From Serpula lacrymans var. lacrymans S7.9 (taxonomy: Eukaryota; Basidiomycota; Agaricomycetes; Boletales; Serpulaceae): a stretch of 64,000 nt of DNA. The DNA lies in NCBI RefSeq assembly GCF_000218685.1, contig NW_006763298.1, positions 1,646,869 through 1,710,868 of the forward strand, given 5' to 3'. The notes beneath the pieces were generated by a model. It saw only the letters and a list, made by a program, of their open reading frames with translations. It ran no database searches and was not told the origin of the DNA. Below are positions 12,464 to 25,400 of the stretch, in pieces. The stretch's first letter is position 1. The number at the start of each line of letters is the position of its first letter. A program made the translations under genes and the position numbers.

Positions 12464-13835
12464 GATTATATCACTATAATGTGGGGATTAGCAACATCGT
12501 TGCACAAAGGGATATATATACAATGCTTACAGCCCTGATAACAGCACTATTGGATGAGTGGTGTATGTCTCTCTTTGGTTCGTTCTTACTATCATGTTGG
12601 GTCCCTCATTGATTCTGTTCTGCCTGATATCAGTACCTCAGCATGTTCACTGCCTTGCTAAAACTGAATACCAGATTTCTGATTCCTATTCCACGTCTTC
12701 TAGAGATGTGAGCCTGTGCATTCCAGACACAGCCGGCGGTCCTTCCCGGGATATGTAACCAATGGAAGGATGGATTCTTCCTTCACCACGATTGCTGACG
12801 ATTGAATTGCGATTGACGCGTGTGGCCTTCATAGGCAGTTACAAAGTGGACATTATATATGGACTTAACTTTTGGAGTGCTCTTTCCCTGGCGGCTTCAC
12901 GTGTGCTTTCTATGGTCCCCATCGTCACAGAAATGCTGAACTTGAGATATGCTGAGACGTGGGATTATTACACTTGTATATAAGGCCTACTTTGCTGCAA
13001 GTCATTGCAATCAGCGGCAACGAGCAAAGTAAGGATGGTTGAGATAATCTTCCGTTATAAAACCGTGAAAGGAACCTTTTGATATGTATCCATCCACAGT
13101 ACATAAATAATGCAAGTACTCACACTGCCAATGTGCCAAGCGACTATCACGAGGTCAGCTGAATTCGCTTTTTCCTAATTTGTTCCTGCCTTCCTCTGCC
13201 ATATAAATCGCGATTGATGCTTGCGATGATGGGTATGGTCCAAGGCTTTACACGTTAGCTATTATAATGTAATAACACTGGATGTTAAACTTCAAGAAAT
13301 CCTCAGATCATAGGTCAGTCATTTGGCGACCTTGTTTTCAATTACTCCGTGAGTCACGTAATAGTCTTCCCTCAACTTCTGGTGATCGTGATTTCACAAG
13401 GCTCATGTGCGGCACCAATACCAATCAACAGAATATATGATCATTTCTGTTGTCCCGACAAGCTGGCATTGTTGACATATCAATGGTTCGATGAGATGAC
13501 ATAGGAGACGAACTCACGTTACTCACCTCTCTTCTTTTGACGTGTACATGTGACATACTCTACGGTTTCCAATGATGCGAAGTTGTGCAAAGCCCAAAGT
13601 TTCCCAAAATGTAGACGGCCATCAAACTTATGACGAGGCATGATCACATCACGATAAGAGAGTACAGTATACGTGTATGCACTAGGAAAACTGCTTTCAG
13701 CTCGAACAAATCTTATACAAGCTAAGTGGCTGACCATGTGATGCAACTTCTCTTTGGTAATAGCAAATAACCGCGGCTGGATATGGCGAGCAAACGGAAA
13801 AGATGAGCGAAATTCTAACAGAAGATATGAGCTGA
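12464..13835. other. Intergenic region between the two P450 copies
   Basis: This 1.4 kb includes the upstream region of the first P450. No exon-like structure, RNA gene or transposon terminus recognised. Short open frames (for example 13519-13746 on minus) show no family motif. Confidence 0.5.
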
Positions 13836-14960
13836 TTAGTTTAATGTCATTAATGTGTCAGCTACGTAACGACCGGCACAAATGCGCATGCCAGACTCGA
13901 GTGCTTGAAGGGCCATGTCATCACTGAGCGTGCTATCAGTCGTGAAAGAGCTATCAGATTCGAAATTTGAGGTACTAGGGTACTTGACCCCATCGCGTGA
14001 CATAGCCCTTAAGTGCTGGCTGATCAGTACATGAAGTAATGAGCATATTAACAGGACACCAGACATTTGCAATGGCTGTGGGGCTCCTGAAAAGAAACGT
14101 CAGCTGGAGATTTGTCAGATATAGGACGCAGGATTATTAACCTTTTGGTATATTATATTCCTCATAGATGACATCATCCACTGCCGCATGAACGACACCT
14201 AATTCAAACTATATCAACATCAATGGCTCTGATCATGGGCGGTACTCACACAGTGGAATGTACAGGATACCATTTATGTGACTCGCGAACTACAACTTCG
14301 ATGTAGGACAAGGAATCTCGATCGCCAAAGTTGGACAACCTATCCCTACCCACGACAGTCTATCTATGCTTGCGTCCGCTATTGAACGGGTGAAAAAGGG
14401 ACCATTGCTAAAATAAAGTTGGCTAGTCGCGACCAACAGCTAACCAAGGGAAAATGTAAACCTCATCAGCAAATGAAGTAGAGAATACATTTTTGACTCA
14501 CGTTTTTATCGACCTTCTCAAGTGCATTGCAATTATTTTTATCCTTTACTTGACCGAGTAGGTCAGAAACCATGCGTAATGTAGCCTCGTCAGAACCCTA
14601 AAACGAGATACGTGACTCTTGGAATCAGAGCAAAAGGTTTCTCAGCCATCTTGGTCAACAATGTACAGTTTCGTCCGCTCTTCGTTTAAACCATTCTCCA
14701 GGAAACTTAGAGGGAAGATATCATACTATTACAGAACAATATCACGTTCCGAATATTCATAGTGCTTCACGCATTTTACAGGACGCAAGCGCGGCAGTGG
14801 ACCGCAGTGTGTCGTGCAATAATCGACCATATTGTCCCCAGTTATCGCCATAGTGCACAAGGCCGACATTGAACCAAAACTATGGAGAATGATTAGGCTA
14901 CCAGTTGCAGTCGTGTTCGTATGTGGAAGAGAAAGCACGTAAGGAATTGAAAGTAACAGT
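13836..14960 (-). pseudogene. Degenerate second cytochrome P450 copy
   Basis: Fragments line up in order with the P450 at 10252-12463. Near 14790-14870 a C-helix remnant reads HYGDNWGQYGRLLHDTLRST. Near 14510-14600 DLLGQVKDKNNCNALEKV matches the pre-I-helix region. Near 14290-14330 VVVRESHKW corresponds to VVRETLRW with the ExxR arginine lost. Near 14160-14200 VHAAVDDVIYEEYNIPKG matches the exon that carries the stop in the first copy. At 13850-13920 SGMRICAG is a damaged heme loop with the FGFG lead-in gone. Frames are broken and no full exon set exists. It is an old tandem duplicate that has lost function. Confidence 0.75.
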
Positions 14961-15347
14961 TTGCCTGAGTTATGCGCCACGTGATCGTCAACTCTCGTTC
15001 TGGAGATGAACGCGTACTAACTTGAATAGATTTACTTCCACCTTACAGTCTTCGTACATAAGAGAAGCCCCGCATTGGAGTCGGTTGTATTTAAACACAC
15101 ATGTTGTACGCATCACAGGGCATATACAGCCGGTAAGCAGGTTTCTTTTCGTCCTCGAGGTACCACTGAGTATTCCTACAAAGGAAACTGGCATCCTATC
15201 AATACTGCATGTGTTGTCATACTCCCAAGCGCATGACGTAGTAGTGTCTCAATTTTGCTGCGGTGCGTTCCTCAGAAGGTATAAAGACCCAGTCAGGTTA
15301 GCATCTCGTTCACTCATCCCCCAATCAACTTCCCCTCACACCTCTCA

Positions 15348-15981
15348 ATGGCATCCATTCGATCTGGTCAGATCTATAAATGCACCAATGTCAAAGGGGG
15401 TACCACCATGGACCTGTCTGGGGGCGATAACAAATCCAGTATGTAATGCACTGGCAGTTCGGCCACCTACGATAAACAGACTGCTTACCACGACTCTCCA
15501 GTTATTGGATACGGGTTTCACAGTGGACCTAATCAGGCTGTACGCGCTCTGATCATCAAGGGAGACGAATCTCGCTGACTCGTTCTATCTAATGTTCTCA
15601 GTGGATCTTTGACCAAGCATCTGACAATGGTTGGACGATTAAATCCGTCGGATCGGGCAAATATCTTGGTATCGAGGAATCTCCCAGAGACGGATTGCCT
15701 GTCGTCGCTGTGTCTGAACGTTTCGAATGGTACATATTCCCAGATGAGGAAGACATGACAGTTTACCGGTATGATTTTACTTTCTACTCCTTGATATATG
15801 CCAACGTGTACCCCGCAGAATATATGTACCCAATACACCTTTCAACCTCGATCTATCCGATCACGGAAACCCCACGCCTGGTACCACGGTGACGTTGTGG
15901 GGTAAATGGAATGGGAGAAACCAGTGCTGGAGAATTGATCCAGTACAGCAGTGGTACGTCGCCTCTGATCATTCGGTATGA
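15348..15981 (+). CDS. Ricin-B-like (beta-trefoil) lectin, mushroom type
   Basis: Four exons: 15348-15438, 15502-15539, 15602-15768, 15819-15981 (152 aa), three GT-AG introns of 50-63 nt. There is no signal peptide. The protein opens MASIRSGQIYKCTNV and carries TTMDLSGGDNKSIIGY, GPNQAWIFDQ, WTIKSVGSGKYLGIE and WGKWNGRNQCWRID. These are the repeated beta-trefoil features (L-D-L-S-G-G-D, N-Q-x-W, S-G-K-Y-L-G-I) of small intracellular mushroom lectins such as Clitocybe nebularis lectin (about 149 aa). Such proteins bind glycans and are usually seen as fruiting-body or defence proteins against grazers. Sugar specificity cannot be read from sequence. The last exon could use another splice near its end, so the final 8-10 residues are less certain. 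Confidence 0.8.
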
Positions 15982-16340
15982 ATCACAAATGTGGCTGAAT
16001 GGTATCAATGTTTCACAGATCCAAGCTGCAGTTGCAATGTACAGATGTTTAATGCCTTGCATACGCGAATTCAAAAATTATATTCCATCATCGGCAGCTC
16101 TTTCTTGTCCTTTTGCTCTTACTGTATTACATATCTGCGAATGATTATGTATTGCATCTGAACCTTCCTGAGTGATTCAGAACACGTCGTAGAAGATGGC
16201 ATACAAACATCATCTCAGACCCTCTTGGGTCATCAGGCGCATAACTTTAACATTCATGCTCATCGAGTATCTTTATACGTGTCTATAGCCATCCCCCGTC
16301 CCCGTTGTCGCCCATACTACGAAATCATGTTGTCTACTAG
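15982..16340. other. Intergenic region between convergent lectin and 497-aa gene
   Basis: Shared 3' flank of the lectin gene (+) and the 497-aa gene (-). No feature recognised. Confidence 0.5.
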
Positions 16341-17898
16341 TTATACCTCGGAGAGACTGGCATTGTCTTTGACGTCACCCATAAGAAGTACATCATAAGG
16401 TGCAAGTAGTCCTCTCTTCGTGTCGATATTGATAACCTGTTTACCAGGGGCGAATATGTTTGTCGTGGCAAAGAAATCGACTTGGAGGTCATGGCTAAAA
16501 GCCATAGAAGCCCATTGTTCCAACCACTCTGTGACTACCCCAAGATTGGCATCATTGTTTTTGTGCCAGGAAGACGCTGTGACACCCAAACTAGCATTGA
16601 TAGTGTGTTGATCAACTTGCATGATACGCGTCTTCTGGTCGAGAGTCAAGGTGCAAGTGCATTTTACTGTGTATGGATCGGGGAAGCCGTTGGAAAACAC
16701 GATGTGACCCTTAGACGTCATGGACCATTGACTGGACCCATCCGGCGTGATAACCAGTGTCGCTGGAGTTTTGGATAAAGACCAGTCGCGAGACTTGATT
16801 TGAAAGAATGGGTCTGAAGGGTCCGGAAGTATCAGGTCGGCATCGTTAAGCGTCAACAATAATTTGAACCCTGAATTAGTGGGTTGTGTGGCTACGTCAC
16901 TGAATGCTTTCTGCAACCAAAAATAAGGAGTGCTTTCAAGGGCCTGTTTCAGGCACGACTCGAAAAGCTCGTGTCGAATGATGATGCTGGCGTCATAACC
17001 TTGTGGGATGGGATAAGTATTCTTGCCACTGGCATTTGGGAGCCGGAAAGCACGAGTGATATTTCCAACATCGTTGCCCGATTCTTTCGTCTTTATGTAG
17101 ACGCTGAGGCACCCAACATCTCCAGAAGAGTAGACGGTAAATGATAAAGATTCCGGAGTGAGATATAATGCGCCAGTAGACGGTGTCTGATCAATGATGG
17201 CAAGGGAATAGTTGATAAAGCTGATGTTCAATGGATCAGCCAGCCATGCAGCCAGCGTGGCTCTGAGACCGACCGCAAACATGTCACCGGACGGATCTGA
17301 GCCTGAACCCGTATAGTCGATACTGCACGAGCCCAACGTTGATGTGGTGAACTGAAATACGATGTGGATCTTAGCATTCGAGTCATCTCCAAAACTTATA
17401 ACTTCGCCAGATGTCTTTAGTAAACCAAATATTTATTTATTTAGTTAGCAGCACTAAAACGTGTTCTGAGCAACTCACAGAAGCATTGGATCCTGTAGTG
17501 TCTCCTTCAACCGCGCTGACAGACACCAGAGGTATAATTGCATTGAAAACGTATGATCCCTCGGGGATGTCGATTACGGGAAGCTCTTTCCCATCTACGG
17601 GTTGCACCTGATGGGTTCCAGAGAGGGACATGGTAAGAGACGCTCTGCTGTCAAGGGTGAAAGCGAGTGAAGGAGATCCGAGGGTTAGCACCCAATCAAT
17701 ATAGTAAGTCTCTCCATAAGGATCCAAACCCGTGGTGGTGAGCCTGACGTTGCTCGCAGTAGAGTCTGCGGCCCAAACGGTCAGCAGAAGATGGTTCAGT
17801 TTGTCAACGGAGAAACTGACCACAATGTCCCAAAGATCAGTCGTGCTCCCCATCTGCATACCATCAGTGAGCTCATCAATGGTTGGATATGCATCCAT
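16341..17898 (-). CDS. Uncharacterised 497-aa protein
   Basis: Two exons: 17479-17898 and 16341-17414, separated by a 64-nt GT-AG intron, phase 0. It begins MDAYPTIDELTDGMQMG and has no signal peptide or obvious membrane segment, so it is probably cytosolic. The pattern TTDLWDIVVSFSVDKLNHLL near the N-terminus, followed by long alternating beta-type stretches and a late FFATTNIFAPGKQVI, faintly resembles proteins with TULIP/P47-like lipid-binding folds, but I see no diagnostic motif and do not assign that family. The gene is convergent with the lectin gene, with 359 bp between stop codons. The gene model is well supported, the function unknown. Confidence 0.7.
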
Positions 17899-19310
17899 TG
17901 CGTGTTATCTCGTGTAAGAAGAGATAGATGCTGAAGGCTGAGATAAACGATGCGTGTCGCCGGAGGGAATGTGGCGACGAGAGCTCTAAGGATGGGAGAA
18001 CAACTCTTTATATCAGTCTAGTGAAATCAATTATGGTTATATTTACCTATCAGTGCATATATCAGCGAGGTTCGAATGGACTTACCTGTATCTAATCGGT
18101 TTTGCCGCATTCACCAGAGAAGCCTAGTTAAGCTGGTAATCAAGAAGAACTGCAATCAAGCATCAATGCATCACCCCCTTGACACTTCTGTTTCCTTTCT
18201 CAGTAACCTTGCGGTAAGTAATAGCCGCTCACATTGAGGATATGTCGTATTCCACGTTCTCCTTTGGTGTTGTCTTAAAAAGCTTCTCCATGTTTTATCG
18301 TGACAGTTCGTCATCGCTTATGATCGTCTAGCGGACTATACAAGCCTGTCATAATGAGTTTAAAGCTGGGGTCCGCAATCAATATCTTGATTCAGGAAGA
18401 ATCAGATAAAGGATGGGGTTCTTTCATTGCCGTCATGTTCGGCTCGGAGAATCACCCTTTTGTGATGGCAGATTCTACTAGTATCTGTGAAAGCATTGGG
18501 ATTTCAACCTCCTTTTGTCCAACTCAGCCTTCAAGAAAGGGGTGGGTAAAGCCTAGGTCGTCTAGAGACACCGCTGTCCTGTTGTCGTATAGGCTAATTG
18601 GTGCGAGAAATTTTGTTTTCAGCGAAAGATGGATACCCTTACTGTTCCTAAAGCCAATGCGAGTCTTGTTATATGGCGCAGTTGGTGCCTCCACTAATGA
18701 TGATGCTTTTCCTGGATTGAGGACAGGTACGTTACGAGACGTGAAAATGATCTAATACATACATGTCTCGCAGTTTAACGATATGAAGATACGTGTTGGT
18801 AAACATTGAAATGACAGGCTCACATTAAAAATTTAGGGCCAGTCATTTATTCCAGACACGAGGTACTTATAAGATGTCACATGAAGCCTGTGCAACAATG
18901 GAGGATATGACCGTCAGAACCTTCTTGTGATCATTAGCCTTGTTGGGTCTTCACCAGATCACATATGAAAAGTTTTGGTTATTGTCCGGGTGATTGCTGC
19001 TACGCAGATGAAAGTAGGTTAGAAAGCATATCATGCACGTAATCACTTCATCGACGGACGGTGTTAAAGAGATTGAGACAGTGCACCATCATCCTAGCTT
19101 TCAAGCGAGATCAGTACAGATAACGACCTGGATGCCACCTACATAGTACAGTACTAAGAAAAATGTAGGCACATAATCACACAGAACTCCCAACTAAGGA
19201 ACATTACAGGAAGAACTTGAGGACTTTTGATCCGGAACTCGCACGACATGATGCAAGTAACTGTAACATGGGGTGCCGAAACACAGTTATAGTTCTGGAG
19301 ATCTGGATGC

Positions 19311-19342
19311 CAGGCTCCTCCCCATCCACTGTTTCGAGGTTC
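19311..19342 (+). repeat. Inverted repeat, left copy (32 bp)
   Basis: Perfect reverse complement of 19490-19521; the arms are 147 bp apart. The sequence starts CAGGCTCCTCC and ends TTCGAGGTTC. Flanks are unrelated. Confidence 0.85.
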
Positions 19343-19489
19343 AGAATGTATCCTAGAGAATAGAGACAATTGATCATCCCGACATCGCAAGAAAGCACGT
19401 GATGAGAAAATTTTTGAAAGTCAGCTGAACTTTGAAAAAATTATCTTATCATTTATCTAATCTAATCTACATGTCCCTAGGATAAATTC

Positions 19490-19521
19490 GAACCTCGAAA
19501 CAGTGGATGGGGAGGAGCCTG
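19490..19521 (-). repeat. Inverted repeat, right copy (32 bp)
   Basis: Perfect reverse complement of 19311-19342. Too long to be chance; it may be a local inverted duplication or a relic of a small foldback element. Confidence 0.85.
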
Positions 19522-20103
19522 TCTGGATGCCCGCACTCGTGTTTTCTTTAAAAAGTTGGATTCTTGACATACAGCATGAAGTTTCCCTTCTGAATTACTC
19601 CAAAGTATGGAGAGGTGCTCTTCTATTTCAAAATGGAACTGAACAACAACCTTTGTCAATCAAGCCACTGCCAGTGACCCTATACTTACATGCATGTTGT
19701 CAGCTCCCCGCGGAAAAAGACCACATGAAAACACACCATCATAGTATAAGCTGGAGAATCCGGATGCCGAGGAAAGCTATATGAAATTTCCAGTGGAATG
19801 AGTACCCACAAACCCAGCTTAACCCCATTCAAATGCACAACAACGAGAACATACCTACTCTCCTGCACATTCCATCAAGAACATGCAGAAACTGGTGTCT
19901 TATGTTCTTAGCAAGAGTCGGTGTTCCTACCATTACAAGTTTTTCCTTTTTTCCGTATATGAAAATGGTATTGATTGCTGCCCCGCAAATGAGACCCACA
20001 TGTGAATTCGTAAATAACCCAATAATAAAATCCAATAAATAAATAAAGTGCAAAGACAACTGTGCACGTTAACTCGCATACATCGCAACTTGTGCCGAGT
20101 TGC

Positions 20104-22484
20104 TTAGTTTGGGGCCGCGTACCACCAGAGGGTGGTGACACCCACAGGGAAAGTGTAGGTAGCCTAGGAAAAAACAAATATGAATGAAGTGCGAATTCGG
20201 AGAGATACTGAGTTATTCGTACCTGCATGCCTCTGAATTCGATGGTGGCTTCGACAGGGACAGGGTTCCAAGTAGTAGTGGAGCTGTCGTCCCTGTAAGA
20301 AGGTTGTTAGTGGTTACAAGAAAGAGGAATCCACGAATAACGCTTCTTACCAGTTGAGAACTACGATAGCATAACGGTTCCAGTCTGTCGAGGAAACACG
20401 TCCAGTAACATATGCCCCAACGATGAGCGACCAGCTAAGCGAGCCAGATACTGAAACGCCGATACGCTGGCCGAATGGACCACCGACGTCTTTGGGGATG
20501 ATGGCCTTGGAAGCCTGGGCCATGGAGTAGACTGAGGAAAGACCGAATGTGTTAGATTCGAAGGGTTATTGATGTGAGGAGATACATACACTCCTGGTTG
20601 AGGCTGTAGCTCCCATCACTGTTGATCTGTGCGACACCACGGCATCCGGGGCTGGCGCAGCTGTTTGTGCCGGAAAGGATGGGGTCCCCATTGCCATCAA
20701 GAGCCAAGTTCCACATGAGACCATTCGATGCTCCGTATTGGGGCCCTACAATGAAGCTGGAGGCACTAAAATCAGATGGCTAGGCCTTCGCATCAACTAA
20801 GGTTTTAATCTTACAGGTTGTCCATGTACCACTGCCAACTGTTTCAGTAATTCGGTGCTTTGACATATAATATCCATATCTTACCTTGATATCACTCCAC
20901 CAGTCTGATCCAATCGTTCCGGTGCACTCGGTAAGATAAACTTCCTGTTTTTGTATCACATATCTAAACAATATTCCACAAAAGCTCAATGAATGAGAAA
21001 CTGACCTTGCTGGGATATTGGGAAGTGAAGGACGACATATCGCTGACTGCACCTTCGTAGCAGTGGAAGGACACTCCGTCGAAAGAACTGCCAGCTTGTT
21101 GCATCTGCAAAGCCCAGTAAGTCGCTGAGAACCTGATCAAGCTCGTGTAAAAAAACTGCTCACAAGCTGTACGGGGTAGTTGGCAGCGTCACTCCAGTTA
21201 TGCTCGTATCCAATGAGTTTGGTGCTGGTAAAACCATTGCTGTTCATGAGGCTCCTCAAGGCTGTACCAATCGCCGCTTCTTGCGCTACTGGCATGCTGC
21301 AGCTGGGATAAGTTGGGTTGCTGTTTTCAGGTTCGTTCTGCAAGATCGTTAGCAATTATTTTAAGAAGAGGTAAAAAGAAAAGAAGATATACCTGGATCG
21401 AGAGGGCATAGACGGGAATGTTCTTACTCTGGAAACCTTGCAAGCTCTTGAGAAGATAATTGGCCACTGGATGTGAATCAAAGTGAGTATGCGAAGATCG
21501 ATAGGTAAAGACGGTAACTTACTCGTGTCAACGTACTGGCTGTCCAATGTACCACCGTCCATCGTTGATCCAGATTTCATCCAGCCTGGCTATAAAGTTG
21601 TCGTTCTCGTTATCATCCTACTATCACAGTCGCGCTAGGGAAAAATAAGCTTACTGGTGACCAAGGCAAGATGTGCACGCTTAGTCGATTATTGATCGAA
21701 AGGATATCGGTGAGCGTGGAGAATACATAACTAGGAGCAGCGTCGATGTTGAAGCTGCCGAGGGAAGTGTCTCCACTTGTGTCATCTAAACTGTATACTA
21801 AACAGGGAAACAGTCAGAAACCACCATTACGGATATAAAAGGGAGTGTAGTACAGCTTGCCGAGAAATCAGATGCGCCGAGAGGTACACGGATATAGGAG
21901 AATCCAGCGGCGTTCGCTCCGTCGGTGACTATCAAAAGAGAGTAAAAAATATCGCATAAATGACGGTTGCCACCAAAATGGATATGATCACGTTACCATT
22001 GAAAAGGTAGTCCATGAGCTCCCAGTAGTTGGCAGAGTTTTGAGTCTAAGTGAGATGTGAGCTATACAGGACACAAAGAGAGTGATGCGATCCGCACTTT
22101 CAAGTTGCTCAGCAATTGTGCCGAGGAGTCAGCTTTAGTATGTGTTAGCCGTAGTGACCTGATGTGAATCCGAAGACCGTTTGCTCACTGAGGGATGCAC
22201 CGAAACCGTAGATAGTTTGGTATACAGAAGAGTCATCAACAGAAATGTCAGCACTTGCGGCCGCTCCAGGCGTTACAAAGTCGATTGGGTCGGGGGTGGG
22301 CTGAAAGTAAGTAAAGAGGTTACTTCTGTCCCAGGTCGTTTGCCACTACAAAAAGGACACAATATATCGCGTCAGCCATACATATAAACCAGCGAGCACG
22401 ATGGGCACATACTATGTCGTAAATTTGCTGAGCAGCTGCCCCCTGCAAAATAGCGAGGGGAGCGATGAAGGCTATTGAACGCAT
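20104..22484 (-). CDS. Secreted GH30 glucan endo-1,6-beta-glucosidase
   Basis: About 15 small exons on the minus strand, from the ATG at 22484 to TAA at 20104. A signal peptide (MRSIAFIAPLAILQGAAA) is followed by the GH30 TIM barrel and a C-terminal beta-domain ending TTLWWYAAPN. Readable exon segments in order: YQTIYGFGASL, FSYIRVPLGASDFS, LSVHILPWSPPGWMKS, YALSIQNEPENSNPTYP, TKLIGYEHNW, SFHCYEGAVSDMSSF, EVYLTECTGTIGSDWW and NGLMWNLALDGNGDP. The acid/base glutamate is the E of NEPE (exon starting at 21337) and the nucleophile is the E of LTECTG (codon 20927-20929). The family cleaves beta-1,6-glucan of fungal cell walls, so roles in wall remodelling, autolysis or mycoparasitism fit. I did not settle every exon edge. 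Confidence 0.88.
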
Positions 22485-25400
22485 CGCTGAAACCAAGGGC
22501 CACTTGAGGCGAACCAGGGACTTTTTTGTGAATGTGAGGATTCCATGACAAGGATTTATATGTGAAACGAAAGGTTCGGCATGAAAAGGCGCGGCGGGCG
22601 GAAAGCCTGCATGCTATATGCCGCAAGACGGACAACGGCACAGGCATAATCTGGGGAAGTGAAAGAGAGAAGCAGGTGAGAGCCAGGTACAGATCCAGAA
22701 AGGCGATATACGGTTGCTTACCGGGTGGACCACACTGCGAACATGATGGCAGGATCCATGGTAGCAGGATGGTAGCTCATGGTCCAGATGCTATGTATAG
22801 ACAGCCTGCGTGTTTCTCCCGTGGCAGGTCCAGCTCAGGGGACCACGATTGGCCCACCAGAGTCTCGCTAATTAAATGCCACCCTAGCTCAGACAAACAG
22901 AATGGAAATAGGACCTAAAAAGACACAAAGTAAGACATATCATATCAGAATTCGAATTCGGTCTTTATCATAGCCATCCGTCACGAGACCATCGGTACCT
23001 AATGCACAACAAAAAGGATGCCAGACTAGTCGCCATTTCCCTCATCTCATCCTAGAAGGATGCAGTCCACATTGTTTTCTCAAAAGAAGCCCTTGTAAGT
23101 GCTACAAGGAATGACGGTCTCAAATGCGTACAGAACCTTTTTGCAGACACATGACTCGCACAATTGCTAGACTATACGCAAGCCTCTCACTGTCATTTGA
23201 ACAACGTGCCCGTGTGCCTCGCGATGAGGCCAGCTTCAAATATGCGATCGATATCGTGCAATCGCATACATCAACGGACCGGGCCCCTTTGTGCAGTCGC
23301 ACATTCAGAGGTTTTTCAGGACATGTCATATCAGAGACGTCTGGCGCAGGAATCTTCATCTATCAAGGCCATTTGACGGAACTAGGACGAAACGATGATG
23401 GATGATGGATAACATGACTGCAATAGTGACTTTTGACATATGCCAGCGCGGTGGCACGGGGCGAGGTCAAGTCCATATGAGCAAAAGCCAGTGTGACCTG
23501 CCGCTGCTTCGCACGCCTGATATCGATTCACTCAAGCTCAGCGAATCTGCCTCACAAAATCCGACTTGGCCGGAAAAGTAAGATGAGATATATGTGCTGG
23601 CAACCTGTACCCCTCGTGTACCTCAAACTAGTAGTATGGCACTGCCAGAATCATGCAAACAAAGCGTTTATACGAAAGAAAGTCTAACTTGTGCGGTCCG
23701 ACAATTCTGATCTGACGCTTTGCATCAAGTACTAACAGTGACAGAAAACACCCGCAGGCACGCCAAGCTGCGATCTCAGGACACACCCAAATGATCATTC
23801 TAGTGCTTCTGAGGGAGAACAGGTGAGCTGGCACGCACCCCATACTGACCACAAGACCTAACATAGTAGGTGCTACGACTACCCTGTTCACACTACCTAC
23901 AATTGCACCACATGGATACAACGTCATGCAGAAGATGGGACTAGAATTGGTGGACGGAAGCCGCAAAGCTTGATGCGACGTCTACTGTCGAGCTGTCATT
24001 GGAATCGAGCAAGGTCTGCTTGTTGGCCGACAGTGACATTTGCATCACCTTTCGATAATGTCTCTCAGATCTCAGGCAGTGAAACCTGACAAGAAAGTGT
24101 CGTATGTTTGAGTCGATGTGAGTCTGAAGTCTCTGCATTTCGAGCATCCCCTGTTGACGTGGTTTCAGGCGGTGTGCGAGTCGTGATGGACGCCGGCCAG
24201 AACGGAAAATTCTCCAAGAAACTCTCAGAAGCAAGGTTAAGACCAATGGCCTCGAACCAGGTATAAACGACATAGACAGCCTGCGCTGCGTCTAGAATCG
24301 CTCCTCGCAGGGGCTTGCTTCAAAGAGGATTTATGATGATAGCAAACGCTATTCTGAAATAGCGAGATACCCACGATGGCTATTGGCGGAGCAGTAGACA
24401 ACTTCCGCACCAAGTCTCAGCCTCGCGTCGGGGAAACCACATTCATATTGAGCTAAGCCGGATGACGAGCGTGTTTCTCCTCTTCCAAGAATAGCTGACA
24501 ACAGTCGTGGGTATCTTATGTATTTTTACCTAGAACAAAACAAGATTTAGCACCACACAGTACATCGATCGAAGAAATGCCGTTGCTACTGATCTACCAA
24601 TCGAATTAATCAAAGGTGGCTGCTTAACATGAAGATGACATTGGAGAGTATACATTATAACTTTATAAAAAGGACCTGCGTATCGATGTTAGGTTTCGCC
24701 AGGTTTGTAGTATCCATACCTCGATGAATGCCACGGACTCGACTCTCCAATTTCGATGAGTCGCAGGAGTATATCTTCATATGGTCTTGTAGCAGCACCG
24801 GTTTCGAAAACGATTTGCTCCCGTTTGCAAGCTATGCCACACTACGATCGTGAAAGATGGCGTACATTGCAAGGAGAGATGGGTATCCTAGCGTCTTTGC
24901 AGCAACACCTTGATGAATTTTGAGGCTGAGCTTCCGGCTGAAACGTATAGGCAGAAGGAGCAAAATCTGAAGAAGGCAGAGAAACCGTTGCTGCGACGGG
25001 CAATCATAATCAGCATGGTCGACAACTTATGAAAAAGCCACACATGGCTGGATGATAAGCATCGAGCACTGCTTACGATGGGAACTCCCGTCCAACACCC
25101 ATCTCTGGCAACCCTGTTCGCAGAAATCTCTATCAATGAACAGCCCCAGCCCTCAAAGCACATGGTTCCATGATGATGATGATGGCGGGCGTTGGCACCT
25201 TCCGGATCTCGGTCGTCTCTTTCGACTTTTGTTCGACTCTGGTCATCAGAATGATAGTTAATAGCTGATTCGGAATCACTAGGCAACTCGATAGACTGAT
25301 TGAGACGGACGCGACTACACCGCCTTGTCGTTTTTGTGTTTAGAAGCCTGATGCAGAATGCAAAAAGCGTGCACTACACTTATTCAAGTTATTGATGTCT

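Larger units (their letters stand above)
17899..20103. other. Gene-poor region with a short inverted repeat
   Basis: About 2.2 kb between two minus-strand genes. It includes the promoter of the 497-aa gene. Open frames such as 18354-18755 (+, 133 aa) and several of 60-100 aa show no domain, no codon pattern and no splice partners that I trust. The only structure seen is the 32-bp inverted repeat listed separately. Confidence 0.45.

Noticed and set aside
18354..18755. 133-aa plus-strand open frame
   Set aside because: No motif, no conserved neighbours, no splice partner; length is within what AT/GC-balanced noncoding DNA gives.
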